Source: Psychrobacter sp. (lineage in GTDB: Bacteria > Pseudomonadota > Gammaproteobacteria > Pseudomonadales > Moraxellaceae). Taken from it: DNA of 22,594 nt. The position numbers and the translations under genes were made by a program. A model generated the notes under the pieces. That model was not told the DNA's origin and ran no database searches. It saw only the letters and a list, made by a program, of their open reading frames with translations. Location of the stretch: contig JARIAA010000095.1 in NCBI GenBank assembly GCA_029264635.1, positions 1-22,594 on the forward strand, in the 5' to 3' direction. This document shows positions 15,478 through 22,594 of this stretch, in pieces; the stretch's first letter is position 1, and every line of letters starts with the position of its first letter.

Positions 15478-17352
15478 TTACTGACCTTGCGCGCCTTTCA
15501 TATTGGCCTCGTTGACTTCAACTTTATATACCAGACGTAGATAGTCTAAGTAGTCTTGTAGCTGATCTTGACCTAGATTATCACGGATAATCGCTGCCGT
15601 TTGTGCTTTTTCAATATCAGACAGCTGCGACTGACGTTTGGTCTCAATGCGATCACCGATCACGACGCTAGCGCCTACCTCTGTCTCACTTGCTAAAGCT
15701 ACGACGCCATTTTCAGGTGCTTGCTTACTAAACGCTAAGCTACGCTCTTGATCAGTCAGTAAAGCCGTTTGACGATTTACCTCACCCAGTGTTTGGAATT
15801 TTACCGCTTGTTTATTGATGTCAGACAGCGTTTTAATACCAGCAGCCAGCTCCTTAGCATCTTTGAGCGCCATAGCACTCGCTTTCTGCTGACGCAGTTT
15901 TTGGGTAATTATTGGCGTTGCCGCTGCTAATGTAAGCGTTTGAGTTGGACGATAGTTAGTTGGTTGCACCCATGCTGTCCCTGCGCCAACTTCGATACCT
16001 GTCGTAACTGCCTGGTCTTGAATCGTAAATTCATCAAAAGCTTGCTTGATGATAGCAGGCTGTGCCAATACTGAGGTGTTATTATTTTTAGAGTAGTTTT
16101 TAATCCGTTTTAGTGGTACGTTTTCTTGCTGAGCGATATCTTCGATGCTAAAGCCATCTGCTGCCAAGTCATTAATGGCTGTTACTTTATCAGCATAGAC
16201 AGATTGGCGTTTGTATTCTTTTGCTTTGACGGTCAACGCGTCACGCATACTGTCCAAGCTTGGAGCGTTGCTGCCATTGTCCTCCGTTATCATAAAGATT
16301 TGATAACCAAAACTGGTTTTAACTGGTGCAGTAACATCGCCAATACTTAAGCCTTTTAACGCAGCTTCAACATTTGCAGCGTCACTACCGAATACTGACG
16401 CATTGAAACGTCCAATATCGCCGCCCGTAGCGCCTGATGGATCATCTGACTCTGTTTTAGCCAGCGCTGCAAACGACTCACCTTTATCCAGACGTGCTTT
16501 GATTTTGTTAGCCCTTGCTTTGGCATCCTCACCCGTCACCAGTATTTGGCTCAGCTTGCGCTCATCACCGATAGCAAGACCTTGTTTGTAGCTTTCATAC
16601 TGCTGTTCCAGCTCTTCTTCGGTGACTGCATCTACTTTAATAGCCGCTGGGTCAAGCTGAATATAAGCCAAATCTACCATCGCATCGCTTTTAAGATTGT
16701 CTTTATTGGCATTATAGTAAGTTTGAATATCGTTTTTTGTCAGCTTAACTCGCTGCTGATAATCCTGCCAGTTAAAGCGATGTAGCCAGATATTGCGCGA
16801 TTCTAGTTGCAAATCAATCAATTGGTTTACGGCTTTCATAGGATAAATGGCAGTACCTACGATACTGGCATTGAGCTGATCTAAGCTTAACTGATTACGA
16901 AATTCAGCAAATAATTGATCCTTATTCATGCCACGTTGACGCAAAAAGTTTGAAAACTGATCGTTAGAGAACTCACCATTTTCATCCTTAAAAGCCTCTT
17001 CTTGACGCAACAAACGATTGATGGTGTCATCAGATACCGTCATACCAAGCTTGCCTGCCTGCTGTTCAAGTAGCGTACGGTCGATTAAACCCTTAAGCAC
17101 CTGTTCTTGTAACACATCTTCGTTCAATAAGCTTGCATCATCCATTTGGTCTAAGATCTCAGAGCGCCGATTATTGATAGCATTTTGATATTCTGACAAA
17201 CCGACACTTGCCTCACCTACTTGAGCGATTTGATTGGGGTCGACATTACCCTGAAAGTAACTCTCAATACCCAATAAAGCAAGCGGCGATAGGCATAGAA
17301 TCAATAAAATGCGACCGGGCCAGCTTTTCAAGAAATCGCGCAATTTATCCAT
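15478..17352 (-). CDS. ppiD: Periplasmic chaperone / parvulin-like PpiD
   Basis: A 624-aa inner-membrane-anchored periplasmic chaperone that meets newly exported proteins at the SecYEG exit. Visible parts: a short cytoplasmic N-terminus, one membrane helix (about 13-31, GRILLILCLSPLALLGIESYF), a SurA_N-like chaperone region (about 40-260), a parvulin-type domain (about 265-355, from RKLSQILV to SFGYQIFMI with GATGGDIG inside) and a C-terminal chaperone region. The parvulin domain has Gln where active parvulins carry His (SQILV for HILV; GYQI for GYHI), so isomerase activity is doubtful, as reported for E. coli PpiD. It is downstream of hupB on the same strand, the E. coli order (lon-hupB-ppiD), separated by 308 bp containing a terminator. 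Confidence 0.93.
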   Translation of the reverse strand: MDKLRDFLKSWPGRILLILCLSPLALLGIESYFQGNVDPNQIAQVGEASVGLSEYQNAINNRRSEILDQMDDASLLNEDVLQEQVLKGLIDRTLLEQQAGKLGMTVSDDTINRLLRQEEAFKDENGEFSNDQFSNFLRQRGMNKDQLFAEFRNQLSLDQLNASIVGTAIYPMKAVNQLIDLQLESRNIWLHRFNWQDYQQRVKLTKNDIQTYYNANKDNLKSDAMVDLAYIQLDPAAIKVDAVTEEELEQQYESYKQGLAIGDERKLSQILVTGEDAKARANKIKARLDKGESFAALAKTESDDPSGATGGDIGRFNASVFGSDAANVEAALKGLSIGDVTAPVKTSFGYQIFMITEDNGSNAPSLDSMRDALTVKAKEYKRQSVYADKVTAINDLAADGFSIEDIAQQENVPLKRIKNYSKNNNTSVLAQPAIIKQAFDEFTIQDQAVTTGIEVGAGTAWVQPTNYRPTQTLTLAAATPIITQKLRQQKASAMALKDAKELAAGIKTLSDINKQAVKFQTLGEVNRQTALLTDQERSLAFSKQAPENGVVALASETEVGASVVIGDRIETKRQSQLSDIEKAQTAAIIRDNLGQDQLQDYLDYLRLVYKVEVNEANMKGAQGQ

Positions 17353-17660
17353 AGTTGTTTCTACTTTTTAACCTATATTAATGAATAACCATTGCAATAA
17401 TGTCAGAGATACATGAACAGACAATGGCATGATAAAAGATGTCAGTATGATTGCATGCTTATAAAAATCATAACTGTGTTACACAACAGTGTTGCGCGCC
17501 CTATGATACGTGAATTTTAGTCTAGACTCAAAATATTCGAAGCATCTATGGCACAAATTTTAGAGATAAAAAAAACACCTCTATTGAAGGTGCTTTTTTG
17601 CTGCCTGTTTTGCCGTTAAGAACGTCAACCGCACTATGATATCAACAAGCTAAAAATCGC
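17353..17660. other. Intergenic region between ppiD and hupB
   Basis: About 308 bp. It contains the hupB terminator (17568-17599) and must contain the ppiD promoter on the minus strand, which I could not fix. No small gene is evident. Confidence 0.5.
17568..17599 (-). terminator. Intrinsic terminator of hupB
   Basis: On the minus strand a short stem CACCT / AGGTG (17576-17580 / 17588-17592) with a 7-nt loop is followed by eight Ts (A-run 17568-17575 on the plus strand). The opposite flank also carries TTTTTT on the plus strand, so it may act in both directions. Confidence 0.75.
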
Positions 17661-17933
17661 TTAATTTAAGCGCTCTTTTAAGTTTTTGCCAGCTTTAAAA
17701 CTAGGCACTTTGCTAGCTGGAATATCAAGCTCTTCACCTGTCTTAGGATTACGACCAGTGCGAGCTTTGCGATCTTTTACGCTGAACGTACCAAAACCAA
17801 CTAATGAGATACTCTCACCAGCTTCTAAAGCTTCACCAACGCTTTCCATTACCGCATTTAATGCATCACCAGCCTGACTTTTGTTTAAGCCGCTTTTATC
17901 TGCGATGCTATCAATTAATTCTAACTTATTCAT
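17661..17933 (-). CDS. hupB: DNA-binding protein HU
   Basis: A small basic histone-like protein that bends and compacts DNA as a dimer. It is 90 aa, the exact family length: MNKLELIDSIADKSGLNKSQA at the N-terminal helices, GFGTFSVKDRKARTGRNPKTGEEL forming the DNA-binding beta arms, and VPSFKAGKNLKERLN at the end. An AAGGAAG Shine-Dalgarno just upstream (complement of 17938-17944) sets the ATG at 17931-17933; an in-frame extension to 17996 is not homologous and is discarded. HU and IHF are related, but the length and lack of IHF-specific sequence favour HU. The hupB-ppiD order agrees with the HU-beta locus of E. coli. Confidence 0.96.
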   Translation of the reverse strand: MNKLELIDSIADKSGLNKSQAGDALNAVMESVGEALEAGESISLVGFGTFSVKDRKARTGRNPKTGEELDIPASKVPSFKAGKNLKERLN

Positions 17934-18613
17934 AAAACTTCCTTCAAGTTTAGGGGCTAAAATAAACGCTAACGTCCAGCATTGTATCGCTCTCATATCA
18001 TTTAAGCAACAGCAACAACTTTGGACGCCTTTTTAATTTACACGTTATGAATGTCTTTATAGCAAGGCGGAATAAGGAGTGCAAGCAATTTTACGTTTTT
18101 TTGCGTGTTGAACTACGTATTTGACACCTAAAGTTACGCAAACTATCTGTAACTTATTATATGAGTCACAAAATAATGTAGAGAACAAAGCATATTAATC
18201 ACTGAGTTATCTAGCTTATTTAAATAAGACTTTATTTATAAAAGCGCCTTGTAATGACAAACTTATATTGGCTTTTACTCCCTTTTTAATGAAAAAATGT
18301 TGAATAACTGATACTTGATAGATTAAAGTTTATAAATTTAATGCTACTATAAATAGTTTAATTGAGTTTTTCACCACTATATCATTTACATTACCAGTCT
18401 AAGAGCAACAATATGCTAACTGACAGAGTCATCTGATATTTTTTATCATACAAATCGTGTGCTGGATATTTTGTAATACAAAACACAAGTACCTAGCGAA
18501 ATTTATCTCACAGAAAACTGACTTATAGATAGTGCCCTATTTGCCATAATTTTTAGTCTTGATTTTTTATTTTAGGTTTACTTTTAATTTGCCCAATAAA
18601 ATGGATTACTTAC
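17934..18613. other. Long AT-rich intergenic region between hupB and the UbiJ-like gene
   Basis: About 680 bp without a convincing gene on either strand. It should hold the divergent promoters of hupB (minus) and the 18614 gene (plus); none matches consensus well. The palindrome listed at 18469-18483 is the only clear symmetric element. No tRNA-like or known riboswitch signature was recognised. A small RNA cannot be excluded. Confidence 0.5.
18469..18483. promoter_or_regulatory. Palindrome TTTTGTAATACAAAA, possible operator
   Basis: A perfect 7+1+7 inverted repeat about 130 bp upstream of the 18614 gene. The size and symmetry are those of a dimeric repressor site, and it contains no T-run suited to termination. 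No regulator is known for it; chance occurrence in AT-rich DNA is possible. Confidence 0.3.
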
Positions 18614-19255
18614 ATGAAGCGTTCTACGTTGTCTCACTCTTTTCTCAATATTATCTTAGTGTTTATTGAGTCGGCATTAACACTGCTTCTACGCTTAGAT
18701 CCTGAGCTACGTAAAGCGGCGTATCCACTGGCTAAACAAGGTACTGTTCTATGTTTACGTTTATATTTGCCTCATGTACAAATATTTGCAACCTTTAGCT
18801 ATAGAGGCGTATTACTAGATGCCAATTTACCCGCTGATCGTAGTGAACCTGATGTCATCATCAATGCTTATAGTATTCAAGTCCTAAACGCCTTAACTTC
18901 CCACGACAGTGAAGCAACTGAAAAGCTGCAAATGCGTGGAGAGCTCACCCAAGTTCAATTGGTTAAACAGTTTATCACCCAGTTAGGTTTGGGCAGTCTG
19001 ATTCAAAGCATTATAAAAAAATTCAAGGGTGGCGGTAAGAAGAAGCCGACGAGCGCTGAAACAGAAGAGAAGAAAAATGACTATAAGCTGCGTATCGCCG
19101 AACAACAAACCCAGATTAGTACATTAACGACTAAAAACCGTGAACTTGAAACTACTGTTAAAGAATTACAAAGTAAGCAAAAAGCATTGACTATTACGGC
19201 TATTGTTGCGGCCCTCATTGCTATCGCTGCTATTGTTGCTTTATTGATGAATTAG
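18614..19255 (+). CDS. Tail-anchored protein with UbiJ/SCP2-like N-terminal domain
   Basis: A 213-aa protein that I cannot name with certainty. Residues about 12-130 resemble the SCP2-type lipid-binding fold of UbiJ: IESALTLLLRLDPELRKAAYPLAKQGTVLCLRL matches the UbiJ start in pattern, later PDVIINAYSIQVLNAL and LQMRGELTQVQLVKQFI. A basic Gly/Lys hinge follows (135-145), then a charged coiled coil (about 153-190, heptad-like IAEQQTQISTLTTKNRELETTVKELQSKQ) and a final hydrophobic helix (191-212, ending LLMN), which makes it a probable tail-anchored membrane protein. UbiJ assists ubiquinone synthesis as a lipid-binding accessory factor; whether this paralogue does is unknown. A weak GGA precedes the ATG. 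It stands alone between divergent hupB and the isc cluster. Confidence 0.7.
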   Translation: MKRSTLSHSFLNIILVFIESALTLLLRLDPELRKAAYPLAKQGTVLCLRLYLPHVQIFATFSYRGVLLDANLPADRSEPDVIINAYSIQVLNALTSHDSEATEKLQMRGELTQVQLVKQFITQLGLGSLIQSIIKKFKGGGKKKPTSAETEEKKNDYKLRIAEQQTQISTLTTKNRELETTVKELQSKQKALTITAIVAALIAIAAIVALLMN

Positions 19256-19273
19256 TTTTCATATTGAAATAAC

Positions 19274-19314
19274 AATGCTCAATGACATGTCCCTATCGTC
19301 ATTGAGCATTTTTT
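19274..19314 (+). terminator. Intrinsic terminator of the UbiJ-like gene
   Basis: A perfect 13-bp stem AATGCTCAATGAC (19274-19286) / GTCATTGAGCATT (19298-19310), loop ATGTCCCTATC, ends in a run of six Ts counting the stem end. It isolates the gene from the isc cluster. Confidence 0.92.
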
Positions 19315-19427
19315 ATGGCTAGTCTTGACCACTGTTAGCCTTACTTTCTGTTGATTCATAAGTATTTTTCAACGATAAATTTTATCAATGCTTATAATAG
19401 ATAACATTAACTATTCTATGATATTTT

Positions 19428-19461
19428 AATCTTGACTAAATTACTCAGGATTAAGTATAAT
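19428..19461 (+). promoter_or_regulatory. iscR promoter with IscR type-1 binding site
   Basis: -35 TTGACT (19432-19437), 18-bp spacer and perfect -10 TATAAT (19456-19461). Over the -35 and spacer lies a 25-bp imperfect dyad (19428-19452) with core TTGACTAAATTACTCAGGAT, matching the known type-1 box recognised by [2Fe-2S]-IscR. By analogy with E. coli, holo-IscR would bind here and repress the isc genes when clusters are plentiful. Confidence 0.82.
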
Positions 19462-19627
19462 AGCATTATCGCAACATACATCAGTTTAATCTTCTGCTGT
19501 TTAATAGCGGTGATCTCTCATTTAGATGTTTGTATCATCTTACCTATTATGTTGTATTTTCTATTTTTATAGAAAAAGACGCTTTTTATAGCATTTGGTT
19601 TATAACTGATTGGATTGGAGATACTTT

Positions 19628-20140
19628 ATGCGTTTAACGAATCGAGGCAGATATGCAGTGACTGCTCTATTAGATCTGGCGTTACAAACCAGCCAGCAAG
19701 ACAGCGCAGTATCTTTATCTGACATTGCAAAACGGCAATCTATATCTATCTCATACCTTGAGCAATTGTTTTCTAAATTACGCAAACGTGGATTAGTTAC
19801 GAGTATTCGCGGGGCGGCAGGTGGTTATCGCTTAGCCAAACCTTTAGATGAGATTTATGTAATGACTATTATATCTGCGGTTGATGAGTCAGTTAATGCT
19901 ATGCAATGCGAGGGGCGTGGTGATTGTCAAGGCGGCACCATGTGTTTAACCCATGATTTATGGTGTGCATTATCAAATCATATCGAACAGTACTTGAAAA
20001 ATATTACGTTAGCACAATTATTAAATATGGAAAACGTGCAGTCAGTTTCAGACCGTCAGCAGACTATTTCTGCAAAAGATTTTCTCACAAAAGATATTAA
20101 TACTATTACTTTACCGATCAGCGAGGCAAACCCAGCATGA
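19628..20140 (+). CDS. iscR: Fe-S cluster-responsive regulator IscR
   Basis: An Rrf2-family transcription factor that senses [2Fe-2S] status and represses the isc operon. The 170-aa product has a winged helix (MRLTNRGRYAVTALLDLA, with SISYLEQLFSKLRKRGLV as recognition region) and the cluster ligands C94, C100, C106 and H109 (CEGRGDC QGGTMC LTH), equivalent to E. coli C92, C98, C104 and H107. It therefore can bind its cluster. GGAG at 19617-19620 selects the ATG at 19628; an upstream TTG at 19610 is rejected. The stop codon overlaps the iscS start (ATGA, 4 bp), implying translational coupling. A C-terminal tail of about 20 residues is poorly conserved. Confidence 0.96.
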   Translation: MRLTNRGRYAVTALLDLALQTSQQDSAVSLSDIAKRQSISISYLEQLFSKLRKRGLVTSIRGAAGGYRLAKPLDEIYVMTIISAVDESVNAMQCEGRGDCQGGTMCLTHDLWCALSNHIEQYLKNITLAQLLNMENVQSVSDRQQTISAKDFLTKDINTITLPISEANPA

Positions 20141-21363
20141 GCCAACATAACACCCTTATCTATTTAGATTATGCCGCTACTACGCCTGTTGCTAAGTCAG
20201 TAGCTGCTAAAATGAGCGAGTATTTGACGGTAGATGGCATCTTTGGTAATCCAGCTTCGCGCTCGCATGGCTATGGCTGGCAAGAGGAAGAAGCGGTAGA
20301 AACAGCGCGCCAACAAGTTGCTGAGGTCATTAATGCTGATCCGCGCGAAATCGTTTTTACCTCAGGTGCAACAGAGTCCGATAACTTGGCGATTAAAGGA
20401 GCAGCACATTTTTATCAGTCACGTGGTAAGCATATTATTACAAGTAAGATTGAACATAAAGCGGTACTAGATACGTGCCGTGAGCTTGAGCAAGAAGGTT
20501 TTGAGATTACATATATTGAACCGCAAGCGGGTACGGGTCTTATTTTACCAGAACAGGTTAAAGAGGCGCTGCGTGATGATACGATTTTAGTATCACTCAT
20601 GATGGTCAATAACGAGCTTGGCACAGTGACTGATGTAGCGGCTATTGGCGAGATCACACGTGAAGCAGGCGTTATCTTTCACGTTGATGGTGCGCAATCT
20701 GTCGGTAAAGTAAAGATTGATCTTCAAAAGATGAAAATCGACCTAATGAGCTTTTCAGGTCACAAAGCTTACGGTCCTAAAGGTATTGGCGCGCTATTTG
20801 TCAGCCGTAAACCACGTGTTCGTTTAAAAGCGGAACAGCATGGTGGTGGTCATGAACGAGGTATGCGTTCAGGTACTTTGCCAACCCATCAGATCGTTGG
20901 TCTCGGAGCAGCCTTTGCCTTAGCTAATGAGCGGTATGAAGAAGATCATGCGCATGCAGCAAAACTGCGTCAGAAACTGTGGGATGGTTTGCAAGACATC
21001 GAAGAGATTTACCTAAATGGTGATTTAGAGCATAGCGTTCCTAACATCGTTAATATCAGCTTTAACTTCGTTGAAGGCGAATCGCTTATGATGTCGCTAA
21101 AAGACTTAGCAGTATCATCAGGTTCTGCCTGTACGTCAGCAACCCTCGAGCCATCCTATGTATTGCGTGCTATTGGACGCCCAGATGAGTTAGCACATAG
21201 CTCGATTCGCTTTAGCTTTGGTCGCTATACGACTGAAGAGGACATTGATACGGTGATCAAACAGATGCATGAAGCCGTTGATAAATTACGCGCCCTATCT
21301 CCGCTTTGGGATATGTATCAAGAAGGCGTTGATCTAGATTCAGTAGAATGGTCTGAACATTAA
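20137..21363 (+). CDS. iscS: Cysteine desulfurase IscS
   Basis: A PLP-dependent enzyme that removes sulfur from L-cysteine and passes it as persulfide to IscU, and also to tRNA thiolation and other pathways. The 408-aa product is of normal length. PLP lysine K210 lies in SFSGHKAYGPKGIGAL, and the catalytic cysteine C332 in SSGSACTSATLEPSYVLRA on the mobile loop; both correspond to E. coli K206 and C328. Also visible are LDYAATTPVA near the N-terminus, the PLP-contacting TSGATESDNLAIKG and HVDGAQSVGK. The C-terminus DLDSVEWSEH is typical of IscS. It overlaps iscR by 4 bp and is followed by a 207-bp gap before iscU, longer than in enterobacteria. Confidence 0.98.
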   Translation: MSQHNTLIYLDYAATTPVAKSVAAKMSEYLTVDGIFGNPASRSHGYGWQEEEAVETARQQVAEVINADPREIVFTSGATESDNLAIKGAAHFYQSRGKHIITSKIEHKAVLDTCRELEQEGFEITYIEPQAGTGLILPEQVKEALRDDTILVSLMMVNNELGTVTDVAAIGEITREAGVIFHVDGAQSVGKVKIDLQKMKIDLMSFSGHKAYGPKGIGALFVSRKPRVRLKAEQHGGGHERGMRSGTLPTHQIVGLGAAFALANERYEEDHAHAAKLRQKLWDGLQDIEEIYLNGDLEHSVPNIVNISFNFVEGESLMMSLKDLAVSSGSACTSATLEPSYVLRAIGRPDELAHSSIRFSFGRYTTEEDIDTVIKQMHEAVDKLRALSPLWDMYQEGVDLDSVEWSEH

Positions 21364-21404
21364 TACTTAGATATTGAGACACTCAAATATTTAGCAGCAA
21401 AACG

Positions 21405-21469
21405 TTTAATGGTTACTAGACATAATCATTAAATAGTTGATTAGACAATTATAAATATAACTTTTATAA
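21405..21469 (+). other. Two hairpins in the iscS-iscU gap
   Basis: The first is an 11-bp stem, TTTAATGGTTA (21405-21415) / TAATCATTAAA (21423-21433), one G.U pair and a 7-nt loop. The second is TTATAAA (21449-21455) / TTTATAA (21463-21469), 7 bp with a 7-nt loop. Neither has a T-run, so they are more likely RNA stability or processing elements than terminators, if functional. The gap could also contain a weak iscU promoter (TTGACC at 21479-21484). Confidence 0.35.
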
Positions 21470-21570
21470 CTGAGATGTTTGACCCCAATTATCGATGAGT
21501 AGATAGAGACTTAATGTTAGTAAGTTACTAATATCAGTCACTGCTCATCATCTAACCAGGAGAAAACCCC

Positions 21571-21990
21571 ATGGCTTATAGTGACCAAGTTATTGATCAT
21601 TACGAAAATCCACGCAACGTCGGCAATCTTGATAAAAATGCCAAAAACGTTGGTACTGGTATGGTCGGAGCCCCAGCTTGTGGCGATGTAATGCGCCTGC
21701 AGATTCAAGTTGATGACAATGGTATTATCGAAGATGCACGCTTTAAAACGTATGGCTGCGGTTCAGCAATTGCTTCAAGCTCACTTGTCACTGAGTGGCT
21801 CAAAGGCAAGAGTTTAGATCAAGCGAGCGAGATTAAGAACAACGATATCGCGCAAGAGCTTGCTTTGCCGCCCGTAAAAGTGCATTGTTCTGTACTTGCA
21901 GAAGATGCCATTAAAGCAGCTATCAGTGATTATAAAGGCAAGCGAAGTGCTGTAGAGGCGCCTTTAGCAACAGAAGAAGCGACAAGCTAA
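21571..21990 (+). CDS. iscU: Fe-S cluster assembly scaffold IscU
   Basis: The scaffold on which IscS-derived sulfur and iron form [2Fe-2S] clusters before transfer with HscA/HscB help. Ligands are all present: C37 and D39 (APACGDV), C63 (YGCGSA), H105 and C106 (KVHCSVLAED). The HscA recognition motif LPPVK is at 99-103. The protein is 139 aa, with about ten extra C-terminal residues (VEAPLATEEATS) beyond the usual end near CSVLAEDAIKAAI...YK. AGGAG (21559-21563) gives a strong ribosome binding site for ATG 21571. Confidence 0.97.
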   Translation: MAYSDQVIDHYENPRNVGNLDKNAKNVGTGMVGAPACGDVMRLQIQVDDNGIIEDARFKTYGCGSAIASSSLVTEWLKGKSLDQASEIKNNDIAQELALPPVKVHCSVLAEDAIKAAISDYKGKRSAVEAPLATEEATS

Positions 21991-21996
21991 AGCTGT

Positions 21997-22016
21997 TAGC
22001 AGATATGCTATTTTTT
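21997..22016 (+). terminator. Weak terminator-like hairpin right after iscU
   Basis: TAGCA (21997-22001) / TGCTA (22006-22010) with a GATA loop, followed by six Ts. The 5-bp AT-rich stem makes it weak, but it sits 7 bp after the iscU stop. Confidence 0.4.
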
Positions 22017-22060
22017 GTGAGTTATGCTGTAGTACTTTAAAAAGCTACTTACGCTAAAGA

Positions 22061-22099
22061 GGTGACAATGACATTGCTGTAATTGTCGCCTTTTATTTT
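22061..22099 (+). terminator. Terminator-like hairpin between iscU and iscA
   Basis: GGTGACAAT (22061-22069) pairs with ATTGTCGCC (22082-22090) in a 9-bp stem with one G.U pair and a 12-nt loop, followed by TTTTATTTT. It would end or lower transcription entering iscA. Leaky attenuation within the operon is the other reading. Confidence 0.6.
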
Positions 22100-22180
22100 C
22101 TAATCATTCTTAGCATATTATAGTGATAGGCTGATGGTTTTAGTTGGCATTCAACATCTTATTAAATTTTTATTTCTATT

Positions 22181-22193
22181 ATTGACAGTCAAT
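22181..22193. repeat. Inverted repeat ATTGACAGTCAAT next to the iscA Shine-Dalgarno
   Basis: A 6+1+6 inverted repeat lies directly upstream of AGGAG (22194-22198) before iscA. In RNA it could form a 5-bp stem with loop CAG; in DNA it could be a small operator. It includes TTGACA, but too near the start codon to act as a -35 for iscA. Confidence 0.3.
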
Positions 22194-22203
22194 AGGAGTT
22201 GGC

Positions 22204-22524
22204 ATGATTGAAATGACAGAACGCGCCGCTCAGCATGTTCGAGATTTTTTGGACAACCGCGGTAAAGGCGAAGGTATTCGGGTCGGTATTCGTACAGCGG
22301 GTTGCTCAGGCTTGGCTTATGTTTTAGAGTTTGTAGATACCCCTGATGAAAATGACACACGCTATGAAAGCCGTGATGTCAGTATATTTATTGATCCTAA
22401 AAGCTTGGTCTATTTGGATGGCTTATTGATGGATTATGAAAAAGAAGGCTTAAACGAAGGCTTTAAGTTCACTAACCCGAACCAAAAAGGTGAATGTGGC
22501 TGCGGTGAGTCTTTTACTGTTTAA
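22204..22524 (+). CDS. iscA: A-type Fe-S cluster carrier IscA
   Basis: A small carrier that receives clusters from IscU and delivers them, chiefly [4Fe-4S], to target proteins. The 106-aa product has the three family cysteines C34 (TAGCSGLAYV), C98 and C100 (GECGCGESF). The IscA/ErpA/SufA fold is evident (MTERAAQHVRDFL, IDPKSLVYLDGLLMDY); position after iscU identifies IscA over ErpA. AGGAG at 22194-22198 precedes the ATG. The next isc genes (hscB, hscA, fdx) are not within the 70 bp left of the window. Confidence 0.95.
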   Translation: MIEMTERAAQHVRDFLDNRGKGEGIRVGIRTAGCSGLAYVLEFVDTPDENDTRYESRDVSIFIDPKSLVYLDGLLMDYEKEGLNEGFKFTNPNQKGECGCGESFTV

Positions 22525-22594
22525 TGCTTTAAATTCCTTGGGTTCGCTTACATCACAAATGCTCGCTGACTTTACGAGTCGTTTTAGCGACTAG

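Larger units (their letters stand above)
19256..19627. other. Intergenic region upstream of iscR
   Basis: About 372 bp holding the terminator of the preceding gene (19274-19314) and the iscR promoter with its IscR-type box (19428-19461). The predicted iscR leader from about 19468 to 19627 (roughly 160 nt) shows no further recognisable element. Confidence 0.6.

Noticed and set aside
22570..22594. AGTCG / CGACT hairpin at the window end, or an hscB start
   Set aside because: The stem is only 5 bp and cut by the window edge, and no HscB-like sequence is readable in the last 70 bp.

Overview
The window reads as a contiguous piece of a gammaproteobacterial chromosome from the Moraxellaceae, most likely Psychrobacter or a close relative. 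This rests on gene order (lysC-csrA; prmA-DUF3426-fis-purH; hupB-ppiD; iscR-iscS-iscU-iscA), moderately AT-rich DNA with AT-rich gaps, and protein features such as an IscR-type regulator and a PBP1b followed by a TPR lipoprotein. It is core chromosome: I see no phage, transposase, integrase, CRISPR array, rRNA or tRNA. Taxonomy is inferred from family resemblance and was not tested by a search.

Layout. (1) 1-1337: the 3' end of aspartate kinase lysC, then csrA with a structured leader, then a small HopJ-family gene, closed by a bidirectional terminator. (2) 1379-2729, minus strand: a DUF1315 protein and NAD kinase. (3) 3066-3788, plus: a Bax-inhibitor-1-like membrane protein. (4) 3876-6680, minus: a CcoI/FixI-type copper P-type ATPase with an enlarged actuator region. 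(5) 7172-10557, plus: penicillin-binding protein 1b, broken by one frameshift, and a TPR lipoprotein that is probably its LpoP-type activator. (6) 10659-15280, plus: prmA, a zinc-ribbon/DUF3426 membrane protein, fis, and purH behind a terminator-bearing leader. (7) 15478-17933, minus: ppiD and hupB. (8) 18614-19255, plus: an isolated tail-anchored protein with a UbiJ/SCP2-like N-terminus. (9) 19628-22524, plus: iscR-iscS-iscU-iscA, with an IscR-type operator over the iscR promoter. The downstream hscB/hscA/fdx genes would lie beyond the window.

How the genes work together. Most are housekeeping modules: amino-acid, NADP and purine synthesis, Fe-S assembly, nucleoid proteins (Fis, HU), global RNA regulation (CsrA), envelope chaperoning (PpiD) and wall synthesis (PBP1b plus lipoprotein). 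The isc cluster is looser than the enterobacterial type: iscR and iscS overlap, but iscS-iscU and iscU-iscA are separated by about 210 bp each, with hairpins and a terminator-like element.

I found no obvious new multi-gene system. The points most worth a second look are the mrcB frameshift, the terminator-bearing purH leader, the palindrome on the csrA -10 box, the tail-anchored UbiJ-like protein, the insertion in the copper ATPase, and the terminator inside the isc cluster.
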